Below are positions 43,544 to 50,028 of a stretch of 64,000 nt of DNA, piece after piece. Source of the stretch: JAICJR01 sp963848495 (GTDB lineage: Bacteria; Actinomycetota; Thermoleophilia; Solirubrobacterales; Thermoleophilaceae); the NCBI GenBank assembly GCA_963848495.1, contig CAWKDV010000004.1, positions 620,001 to 684,000 on the forward strand. The letters are read 5' to 3'. Position numbers and translations under genes: made by a program. Numbering within the stretch: the first letter of the stretch is position 1; every line of letters starts with the position of its first letter. The notes under the pieces were generated by a model that did not search any database, was not told the DNA's origin, and saw only the letters and a program-made list of their open reading frames with translations.

Positions 43544-45055
43544 GTGAACGAGAACCTCGCCTGCAACCTCGAGCACGCCGCTCGCCTGCACGGGCGGCGG
43601 CCCGCCCTCCGTCTCGGCGAGAGCGAGCTGAGCTACGCGCGGCTCCACGCCGGCGCCGCGCAGGTGGCCGGATGGCTCCGGGCTCGCGGCTTCGAGCCGG
43701 GCGACCGCGTCGGGATCATGCTGCCCAACGTCCCCGAGTTCGCGCTCGCGTACTACGGCGTGCTCCGCGCGGGCGGCGTGGTGGTCCCGATGAACGTCCT
43801 GCTCAAGGAGCGGGAGGTGGCCTTCTACCTCGGCAACTCGGGCGCGAAGCTCGTGGTCGGCTGGCAGGGGTACGAGGAAGCCTGCGAGCAGGGTGCGCGG
43901 CAGGCCGGTGCCGAGGCCGTCGTGACCGCGCGCGGAGAGCTGGCGGCGCTGGTCGCGGACGCCGACCCGGTCGACCAGCCGTGCGCGCGCGCCGCCGAGG
44001 ACACCGCGGTGATCCTCTACACGTCGGGCACGACCGGCAAACCGAAGGGCGCCGAGCTCACGCACGCCAACCTGCGGCGCAACGTCGAGGTGGCGCTGGG
44101 GCTGTTCTCGATCGCGGAGGCGGACGTCGTGCTCGGCGCGCTGCCGCTGTTCCACTCGTTCGGGCAGACCTGCGGCCTCAACGCGGCCGTAAGGTCGGGC
44201 GCCTGCCTCGCGCTCGTCCCGCGCTTCGATCCGCATGCGGTGCTCGAGACGATCGAGCGCTACGGAGTGACGATCTTCCAGGGCGTGCCCACGATGTACG
44301 CGGCGCTGCTCGGACATCCCGCCCGCGAGCGCTTCGACGCCTCGACGCTGCGCCTGTGCGTATCGGGCGGCGCCGCCCTCCCTGTCGAGATCCTGCGCGG
44401 CTTCGAGCAGGCGTTCGGCTGCATCGTGCTCGAGGGCTACGGGCTGTCCGAGACCTCGCCGATCGCGTCGTTCAACCATCCAGATCGCGAGCGCAAGCCC
44501 GGCTCGATCGGGACGCCGATCGGCGGCGTGGAGATGAGGCTCGTCGACGAGTCGCGCAGCGCCGTTGCGGCCGGAGCGGTAGGCGAGATCGCGATCCGGG
44601 GGCACAACATCATGAAGGGCTACCTGGACCAGCCCGACGCGACGGCGGCCGCCATCGACGAGGACGGCTGGTTCTACACGGGCGACATGGGCCGGGTCGA
44701 CACCGATGGCTACTTCTTCATCGTCGACCGCAAGAAGGACCTGATCATCCGCGGCGGCTACAACGTCTACCCGCGCGAGATCGAGGAGGTGCTGTACGAG
44801 CATCCCGCGGTGAGCGAGGCCGCCGTGGTCGGCGTCCCAGACGCGGCGCTCGGCGAGGAGGTCGGCGCCGCTGTGGCCCTCAAGCCGGGCGTGGAGGCGG
44901 GCGAGGCCGAGTTGCGCGAGTTCGTCAAGGGCCAGGTGGCGGCCTACAAGTACCCGCGCCACCTCTGGTTTGTCGACGAGCTGCCCAAGGGGCCGACCGG
45001 CAAGATCCTCAAGCGCGCCATCGTCGTTCCTGCTCCGGCGGCGGAACAGCCGTGA
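43544..45055 (+). CDS. Long-chain/medium-chain acyl-CoA synthetase
   Basis: 503 residues from GTG 43544; the open frame back to 43493 has no family character. ANL enzyme: YTSGTTGKPKGAELTH, LPLFHSFGQTCGL, GYGLSETSPIASFN, GWFYTGDMGRVDTDGYFFIVDRKKDLIIRGGYNVYP (in two blocks), and catalytic Lys in PKGPTGKILKR. It activates a fatty or related carboxylic acid with ATP and CoA. The next gene start overlaps its stop (GTGA) and encodes the beginning of a PHA-synthase-like protein, so the pair once linked acyl activation to polyester synthesis (inference). Confidence 0.9.
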   Translation: MNENLACNLEHAARLHGRRPALRLGESELSYARLHAGAAQVAGWLRARGFEPGDRVGIMLPNVPEFALAYYGVLRAGGVVVPMNVLLKEREVAFYLGNSGAKLVVGWQGYEEACEQGARQAGAEAVVTARGELAALVADADPVDQPCARAAEDTAVILYTSGTTGKPKGAELTHANLRRNVEVALGLFSIAEADVVLGALPLFHSFGQTCGLNAAVRSGACLALVPRFDPHAVLETIERYGVTIFQGVPTMYAALLGHPARERFDASTLRLCVSGGAALPVEILRGFEQAFGCIVLEGYGLSETSPIASFNHPDRERKPGSIGTPIGGVEMRLVDESRSAVAAGAVGEIAIRGHNIMKGYLDQPDATAAAIDEDGWFYTGDMGRVDTDGYFFIVDRKKDLIIRGGYNVYPREIEEVLYEHPAVSEAAVVGVPDAALGEEVGAAVALKPGVEAGEAELREFVKGQVAAYKYPRHLWFVDELPKGPTGKILKRAIVVPAPAAEQP

Positions 45056-45354
45056 GCACGGCGAACGGTGCGCGAGCCGCGCTCGACATCCTCCTCACGG
45101 ATGCCGCGCTGGCGCCGAGCGACGCCCGGCGCCTCGTACAGCCCGGCGCCGCGCTGGGCGTGGTGGCCGGGCTTGCGCGGCGGCCGCGGCTCGTCACACG
45201 CCGCACGGCCGGCCTCGGCGCCGAGCTGGCACGGGTCGTGGCGGGCCGCTCTGAGCGCGCGCCGGCGCGAGAGGACAGCCGCTTGCCGCTCGGCAAGCGG
45301 CAAGCGGCAAGCTTGCCGCTCGGCAGCGCCGCCAGCACTAGACGCGTGGGATAA
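45052..45354 (+). pseudogene. phaC: PHA synthase-like gene, N-terminal remnant
   Basis: 100 codons from a GTG overlapping the synthetase stop. The first 75 residues (ARAALDILLTDAALAPSDAR, GLARRPRLVTRRTAGLGAEL, VAGRSERAPARED) match my memory of the start of actinobacterial PHA polymerase-like alpha/beta hydrolases, which have about 500 more residues with a lipase box. Homology stops at 45280, where a cluster of 15-base palindromic units begins. After it a different frame reads AWDNPL, which might be the displaced next family block. Repeat copy C lies just downstream. No catalytic part remains. Confidence 0.5.
45281..45325. repeat. REP-like palindromic cluster
   Basis: GCTTGCCGCTCGGCA occurs at 45281-45295 and again at 45311-45325. 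The 15 bases between (AGCGGCAAGCGGCAA) are two 7-base units of the inverse orientation, so several alternative hairpins form (CTTGCC-GCTC-GGCAAG is one). It interrupts the PHA synthase-like reading frame. Confidence 0.6.
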
Positions 45355-45387
45355 CCCGCTCGCTCCGTCGCGGGGTAGAGCAGGCGG

Positions 45388-45525
45388 TTGCGCAGTCGCC
45401 TCCGCCACACGCGTTGCGGGGCTATGCAGAGCCCTGCAGCTACCAATCGAATATCGGGGCGACTGGAGTGATTTGGCTCTGGGACGGGGCGTGCGGTAGG
45501 TGAAGCGTTTGCATCCCGGAGGTGC
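45388..45525 (+). repeat. Dispersed repeat, partial copy C
   Basis: Right two-thirds of the repeat, from a diverged GCAGTCGCCTCCGCCACACG through GCGGGGCTATGCAGAGCCCT, the core ATCGGGGCGACTGGAGTGAT, to TTGCATCCCGGA at 45509-45520. The GGGCT-ATGCAG-AGCCC hairpin is intact. The left end of the full copies is not visible. It lies between the phaC remnant and vapC; no gene is seen from 45355 to 45576. Confidence 0.75.
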
Positions 45526-45576
45526 AGACCCAGGGATGCGGGCAGCGCCGGCAGCACGCGCCTTCTCGCCCGACGC

Positions 45577-45990
45577 TCAGTCGATCGAGCCGGCGGGCAG
45601 CACCCATTCGCTGCGTTGACCCGTGAGCTCGGCGATTCGATCGAAGTCGGTGTCGTAGTGGAGGACGGTGAGGTTCTCGACCTCTGCCGCAGCCGCGATC
45701 AGAAGGTCGGGGATCTTTCTGCCGCGCTGGTGCTTAGCCGCCAGCCCGCGTTGAACCTGCCTGGCGCGACGCACGTGCTCGGCCGTCGTCTCGACCAGAA
45801 GGAACGCTTCGAGCGCTTCGGCGATCTGGTCCCACTCCTCGGCACTGCGGGCGGAGTACCCGACCTCGAGATCGCTGATCCCAGCCCGTGCCAGCTCCCC
45901 GCGCTCTACCCGCGGCTCGATCGCTTCCCGAACGGCGACCTGCCCGATGCGTGTCAAGACGCTCGTGTCCACCAGATGCGTCAGCGCCAT
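45577..45990 (-). CDS. vapC: VapC-type PIN-domain toxin
   Basis: 137 residues. PIN-domain acidic residues: Asp8 in HLVDTSVLTRI, Glu in ISDLEVGYSARS, Asp in GRKIPDLLIAAAAE and Asp in HYDTDFDRIAEL, giving the metal-binding quartet of an RNase toxin. ATG 45990 overlaps the antitoxin gene by 10 bases. It is a standard type II pair in a region rich in gene fragments. Confidence 0.9.
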   Translation of the reverse strand: MALTHLVDTSVLTRIGQVAVREAIEPRVERGELARAGISDLEVGYSARSAEEWDQIAEALEAFLLVETTAEHVRRARQVQRGLAAKHQRGRKIPDLLIAAAAEVENLTVLHYDTDFDRIAELTGQRSEWVLPAGSID

Positions 45991-46175
45991 GCGCGTTCGC
46001 GCGGTTGCAGCTCCGACCGAGCCAGCACGTCAAGCCGCTGACTGACCGTAGTGCGGTGCTCGGCTCCCGCGCGTTGCAATGCAAGGTTGACGGTGTCCTT
46101 GATCGTGGCTGTCCCCAGCTCCGCCCGGGCGGCCCGCAGCGCCTCCTCGTCGATGTCCACAAGGTGCTTGCTCAC
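45981..46175 (-). CDS. vapB: VapB-type antitoxin
   Basis: 64 residues from GTG 46175; a longer frame to 46220 crosses the promoter-like AT tract. SKHLVDIDEEALRAARAELGTATIKDTVNLALQRA is the VapB (DUF2191-like) ribbon-helix-helix-type N-terminus. A basic C-terminal tail would contact the toxin. It is translated just before vapC. Confidence 0.8.
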   Translation of the reverse strand: MSKHLVDIDEEALRAARAELGTATIKDTVNLALQRAGAEHRTTVSQRLDVLARSELQPRERAWR

Positions 46176-46212
46176 AGCTCTATATATATCATCTCGGTGG
46201 CGTATATACAAC
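46176..46212 (-). promoter_or_regulatory. AT-rich vapBC promoter/operator
   Basis: TCTATATATATC next to the vapB GTG and the palindrome GTATATAC (46202-46209) stand out in GC-rich surroundings. The first could be a -10 box on the minus strand. The TATATA repeats could bind the antitoxin for autoregulation. Confidence 0.45.
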
Positions 46213-46325
46213 CGAATCATCCCGGATCTATCTGGAACCGGGCGTGCACAAGGGGCCGTGTCACGTTCTGCATCGCCGGAGAAAAGGAGCTAAGAAAGGC
46301 GATGCCCGCCCGCGCACGAATCCGG

Positions 46326-46705
46326 CTACGCGCCACTGGTCGCGGCGCCGTGGCGGAAGACGCGGCGGTAGCGGTGGGTGTGGTCGCTACCTCGCGCGCA
46401 AGATGCAGCCGGAGGTTGCCGGCCGTACCCAGCCCGCAGCGCCCAGCAATGTCCTCGACCGCCAGGTCTGTCGCCTCGAGCAGCCGGCGTGCCTCGAGCA
46501 GGCGTTGGAGGGTCAGCCACCGCATCGGGGTGAGGCCGGTCTCTTCGACGAAGCGACGAGCCAGGGTCCGCTGTGAGAAGTGGGCGTGGGCGGCCAGCTC
46601 TGCGACGGTGATCGATCGGTGCATCTCACTGACCGCCCATGCGCAGGTGGCCGCAAGGCTGGAACCGCCGTTCGAAAGAGGCCGCTGCATGAACTGCCGA
46701 TCTCC
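46326..46705 (-). pseudogene. GlxA-type AraC regulator, C-terminal fragment with frameshift
   Basis: Minus strand from about 46705: PPGDRQFM, then SLAATCAWAVSEMHRSITVAELAAHAHFSQRTLARRFVEETGLTPMRWL and DIAGRCGLGTAGNLRLHLAREVATTPT. This is the two-helix AraC DNA-binding domain of DJ-1/GlxA-type regulators. At about 46375 one base is missing. The expected ending YRRVFRHGAATSGA and stop are read in the next phase (to 46326), while the original frame runs on meaninglessly. The N-terminal amidase-like domain is absent; homology begins at the junction with a carbonic anhydrase fragment on the other strand. Confidence 0.65.
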
Positions 46706-46881
46706 CGGTGGTCGACCCAGCCGCGACGGTCCGCACCGATGTCGAGCGCGTCCTGTCCGACCCCCGCATCTCCCCCCACATCACCCCCTCCGGCCACATC
46801 TACGACGTCCACACCGGCCTGATCACCGCGATCGTCGAGCCAGTGTCGCTAACGAGGTCAGCCGCCGGACTAGCGGGATGA
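46693..46881 (+). pseudogene. Beta-carbonic anhydrase, C-terminal fragment
   Basis: Open frame from after a stop at 46692: LPVVDPAATVRTDVERVLSD, PRISPHITPSGHIYDVHTGL, ITAIVEPVS and stop at 46881. The VRxDVxR...SGHIYDVxTG pattern is the C-terminal end of beta-class carbonic anhydrases of the actinobacterial type. The zinc-binding Cys/His part is missing and there is no start codon. It abuts the inverted AraC fragment within a few bases, so a rearrangement joined two broken genes. Confidence 0.55.
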
Positions 46882-46927
46882 AGGAGTTGAACATCCCGCA
46901 TTGGACGTGCAAGTCGCGACTCCCACC

Positions 46928-47150
46928 TGCATCCCACTCCGCGGCCGACGTGCATCCCGATTGCATCCCGGATCGCCGCGCACCACTCCGCACCGCCCCG
47001 CAACTCGGCGGCGGGTCAGCTCCGGCAAGCGCGGTGCGGGGCTATGCAGAGCCCTGCACCCACCAATCGATTATCGGGGCGACTGGATTGATTCGGCTCT
47101 GGGACGCCGCATGCGGGCGGGCGAGCGTCACGTTTGCATCCCGGAAGTGG
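46928..47150 (+). repeat. Dispersed repeat, full copy D
   Basis: About 220 bases aligned end to end with copy E (62188-62413) with one single-base indel and an estimated 80-85% identity by eye. The unit TTGCATCCCGGA occurs at 46961-46972 and 47134-47145, with an extra GCATCCC at the left. Inside are a hairpin GGGCT-ATGCAG-AGCCC (from 47040) and the core CGATTATCGGGGCGACTGGA. Differences from copy E show no codon-position bias that I can see. Confidence 0.8.
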
Positions 47151-47474
47151 GGATGCCGAGGCGTCGCTCGCTCCTGCTATCGGCGACAAGCAGGGCGGGA
47201 CCCAATCTGCGGGTTGAGCCCTGCCTCCGCGTTCGCGCGGGCATCGTGCCGACGGCGCTGGCGTGGCTGCCTTTTCCGGCCTCGACCGCCGCGATTGTGT
47301 GCCGGTCGCTCGCGAAGGAACGATCACTCTCGTCGGTCTCTAGCAAGCTCACCGCCAGAACCGGTCAGCTCGGCGGGCAACCGCTGCGAGCGCCCGCTGC
47401 TGCTCCCGGACGGGCGATCCGAACACGACCGGAACGGATCGGTGCCATCTCCATGGAAGCCTGGTGCCGTCGCC
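47151..47474. other. No gene recognised
   Basis: About 320 bases between repeat copy D and the VOC gene. Several overlapping short frames exist on both strands, but none shows a ribosome site with recognisable protein sequence. Probably decayed DNA. Confidence 0.5.
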
Positions 47475-47975
47475 TTAGCCGGGTAGATCTTCAGGCCGCT
47501 TCTCGGCGAGCTCCCCGTGGAGCGCTCCGGTGGCCTGGCCGACTTCGATCATGTAGCCGTCGGGGTCTCGCATGTAGCAGCGGATCTCAGCACGGCGATC
47601 GATCGGCGGTGTCACGAACTCGGCCCCCTTTGACCTCCACTCCTCATAGCACGCCTGGATGTCGGCGACGCGCAGGTTCATGAAGCTCGAGACGGTGTTC
47701 CCGGGTTCGTAGTTCACGACCGAGGTGTCGGGCTTGTCGGGGGTGGGGGGACCGCCCGGGTTCATCAGCACCCATGAGTTGGCGAGCTTGATGATGCACG
47801 GGTTCTCCTCCAGCACGACCTGGCCGCCGAGGACCTCGGAGTAGAACGCGCGGGACCGCGCCACGCTTCGTACGGTGATGAAGTGGGTGACGACAAAGCC
47901 CTCGCTCGGGGCCGGCAGGTTCTCGAAGTCGATGAATGGCGTGTGCTCGCTCACTGTTCTGCGCTCCTCCGACAT
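47475..47975 (-). CDS. VOC (glyoxalase/dioxygenase fold) protein
   Basis: 166 residues from ATG 47975 with AAGGAG upstream. FVVTHFITVRSVARSRAFYSEVLGG and CYMRDPDGYMIEVGQATG are the two ends of a VOC module, with metal-ligand candidates His (VVTHF) and Glu (MIEVGQ). The function could be lyase, dioxygenase or binding. It lies downstream of a hydrolase and another VOC gene on the same strand. Confidence 0.85.
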   Translation of the reverse strand: MSEERRTVSEHTPFIDFENLPAPSEGFVVTHFITVRSVARSRAFYSEVLGGQVVLEENPCIIKLANSWVLMNPGGPPTPDKPDTSVVNYEPGNTVSSFMNLRVADIQACYEEWRSKGAEFVTPPIDRRAEIRCYMRDPDGYMIEVGQATGALHGELAEKRPEDLPG

Positions 47976-48047
47976 GTTCTAGCTCCTTCCTGTTGACTGA
48001 CAGGCGCCGACAGTCGGCTTTCTCGCCGGCTGTCCGCGTCTGGCCCG

Positions 48048-49064
48048 TCATCGCATGTACGCGAACGGGTGCATGAAAGCGTTGCGCGGCAGTCTGGGGT
48101 CCCGCAGCGCCAGCACCCGCTCCACGGTCGTTGACCTCGATCGCGAGGTTGTGCAACTGCTGGTGCTCATCCCGACCGCTCGCGGTCGTTGAGTATGGGT
48201 TGGTGCTATGAACCGCTCGATTTCGCCCGCAAACTCGGCCGGGTACTGGAAGAGGAAGCCGTGCCCCGCGTCCGGGTAGATCTTCAGTCGGGCGTTCGGG
48301 AGGCGCTCGGCGAGCAGGTACGAGTTCTTTGTCGGGACCATGCGGTCGTTGTCGCCGTTGGCCACGAGCACCGGCTGAGTGATGCCGGCGAGGCGGTTGA
48401 GCTTGCTCGGGTCGGGGATGCCCCATGAGCTGATGGCATCAAGCTGGACGTCGCGCACCTCGAGCGTGGCGCTGGAGTCGCGGTCGTCCGTGCGGGTGAA
48501 GATGCGCTGGAGGAACTCCCGTCCCTTGGCGACGCTGGTCTCGCTGCGCTCGAAGAAGAGCGCCAGGATGTCTTCGGCCCCCGGCTGGTCGCGGTTCGCG
48601 TGGACGAACATCTCGTCCCTGAAGCCGTGCATGTCCTCGCCACCCTGTGGCCCGGTTCCGGCGAGCACGAGGCGGCGGACGAGCCGCGGGCGGATCAGCA
48701 CCAGTTCCTGCGCGACGAATCCGCCGAGCGAAAAGCCGAGCACGTCGATCTCGCGCAGCTCCAGGGCGTCGATGAAGCTGAGCGCGTCCTGCGCCATCGC
48801 GGTGACCGTGCGCGGCACGGTACCGGTCGATCCGCCGACGCCGGCGTTGTCGAACAGGATCACCTCGCGGGTCCTCGCGAGCGCGTCGGCGAGCGCGGGG
48901 TCCCAGTTGTCGAGGTTGCCGCGGAAGTGCTGAAACGATACGAGCGGCGGAGCGCTCGCGGAGGGTTCGCCCAGGCGCCGGTAAGCGTAGGTGACGCCGT
49001 TCGGAGCCTTGACGGTCTGATTGGGGGCGGTGAGCTGTGTCACATGAGTGGCGGTGACGGACAT
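48048..49064 (-). CDS. Alpha/beta hydrolase, extended C-terminus
   Basis: 338 residues. GVTYAYRRLGE, LVSFQHFRGNLDNWDPAL, nucleophile elbow GFSLGGFVAQEL (Ser), acid Asp in VANGDNDRMVP and His in YPDAGHGFLFQ. The family normally ends near GEIERFIAP. Here about 45 more residues follow (from THTQRPRAVGMS to FMHPFAYMR) without hydrolase character, so an original stop was probably lost or downstream DNA changed. GAAAGGA precedes the ATG. Related proteins act on esters or as haloperoxidases; the substrate is unknown. Confidence 0.85.
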   Translation of the reverse strand: MSVTATHVTQLTAPNQTVKAPNGVTYAYRRLGEPSASAPPLVSFQHFRGNLDNWDPALADALARTREVILFDNAGVGGSTGTVPRTVTAMAQDALSFIDALELREIDVLGFSLGGFVAQELVLIRPRLVRRLVLAGTGPQGGEDMHGFRDEMFVHANRDQPGAEDILALFFERSETSVAKGREFLQRIFTRTDDRDSSATLEVRDVQLDAISSWGIPDPSKLNRLAGITQPVLVANGDNDRMVPTKNSYLLAERLPNARLKIYPDAGHGFLFQYPAEFAGEIERFIAPTHTQRPRAVGMSTSSCTTSRSRSTTVERVLALRDPRLPRNAFMHPFAYMR

Positions 49065-49156
49065 TGGTCCGGGTCCTTTCGCTTCTGAGCGGGTTAGTCG
49101 TGGTCACGTTGCTCCGGCCGCCGGACCTGCGGCGGCCGGAGCGAGCGCGAAGCCGG

Positions 49157-49828
49157 TCACGACGGCAGGTCCGTCCCGGCCTGCTCGGCCGCCATGTAGC
49201 CGGCGTACCAGGCGGGCCAGTTGTCTGGGTCTGACCGGTGGAACAGGTGCGAGCGCCCGCTGCGCTTCTCGTGCTCGCGGTGGGCGGCCTCGGCACGCCG
49301 AAGCGCGCTCTCCAGGTCCGCAGGGGATGCATAGCCCATCTCAGCCGCGTTCATCCGGCCGGGGAGCCGTGTCGTGACCTCCTGGACCAGCCACGTATTG
49401 CTGTCGGGATCGGTGAAGTAGAAGAACGACCCGTAGCTGGTGCGCTCGGGGTCCGGGCCCGGCTGCCGCGCCTCGACGGGGAACGGCGGGCCGTGCCAGA
49501 TGTCACTCACGTCGATGCCACGGCCGACAAACTCGTCATAAGCGGCCTCGATGTCGGAGACGATCAGCCCGCTCTCGGCCGAGCCGGGCGTGGCGGTCGT
49601 GAGTCCCAGGCCGAACGTGACCGAGGTACCCGAGCCCGGGGGTGTGAACTGGACGATCCGAAGACCGTCCATCGGGGCGTCGTCGGCGTCGAGCCTCCAA
49701 CCCAAGCGCTCATAGAACTCCTTGGATCGGTCGACGTCGGACACGGGGATGATCTGGACCTCGAGGTTCGTCGTGACGCTCCCCGCGACCGTCTCGCTGC
49801 TCATGTCGTGCGCGTCAGTGGCGCTCAT
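49157..49828 (-). CDS. VOC family protein with C-terminal extension
   Basis: 223 residues from ATG 49828 with AGGAGG upstream. The N-terminal 130 residues form a VOC module (VQIIPVSDVDRSKEFYERLGW, SYGSFFYFTDPDSNTWLVQEV). A C-terminal helical tail (AEMGYASPADLESALRRAEAAHREHEK, DPDNWPAWYAGYMAAEQAG) occurs in a subset of actinobacterial VOC proteins. It is divergent from the first LuxR-AAA gene, whose partners in such clusters are often VOC and hydrolase genes. Confidence 0.85.
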   Translation of the reverse strand: MSATDAHDMSSETVAGSVTTNLEVQIIPVSDVDRSKEFYERLGWRLDADDAPMDGLRIVQFTPPGSGTSVTFGLGLTTATPGSAESGLIVSDIEAAYDEFVGRGIDVSDIWHGPPFPVEARQPGPDPERTSYGSFFYFTDPDSNTWLVQEVTTRLPGRMNAAEMGYASPADLESALRRAEAAHREHEKRSGRSHLFHRSDPDNWPAWYAGYMAAEQAGTDLPS

Positions 49829-49957
49829 GGCTACCTCCTGATCTGTGTTGAACCAAGACCTCAATTGGGTCTCCGTATTGCTGATGCCGTGGAGCGTCCT
49901 CTCCGCGCGTGTTCGTCGCGTCCGGTGAGCACCCGGGTCCGACCCCCGGGGTGCCCA

Positions 49958-49975
49958 CTCCCGTGGTCACGGGAG
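49958..49975. promoter_or_regulatory. Palindrome upstream of LuxR-AAA gene 1
   Basis: CTCCCGTG-GT-CACGGGAG, an 18-base perfect dyad in the gap between the divergent VOC and LuxR genes. A second dyad, AGACC-TCAATTG-GGTCT, lies at 49856-49872 nearer the VOC start. Either may be an operator. Confidence 0.4.
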
Positions 49976-50028
49976 CCACAGCTCCGGGTTGCGAACATGG
50001 CGCGCCGTCCCTAGCCTCAGCGGGTGCA

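Noticed and set aside
45281..45325. Short regularly spaced repeats as a possible CRISPR
   Set aside because: The units are 7-15 bases with almost no spacers and no cas genes nearby; a REP-like palindrome cluster fits better.
46217..46690. A complete-looking 157-residue AraC protein
   Set aside because: The last 60 residues are an out-of-frame translation. The true C-terminus is in the next phase and the N-terminal domain is absent, so it is listed as a pseudogene.
46928..47150. A conserved peptide (RPDNRLVGAGL and neighbours) readable on the minus strand of repeat copies C, D and E
   Set aside because: The similarity follows from nucleotide repeat identity. Substitutions between copies show no third-position bias by eye and there is no consistent start site, so I treat the repeat as non-coding.
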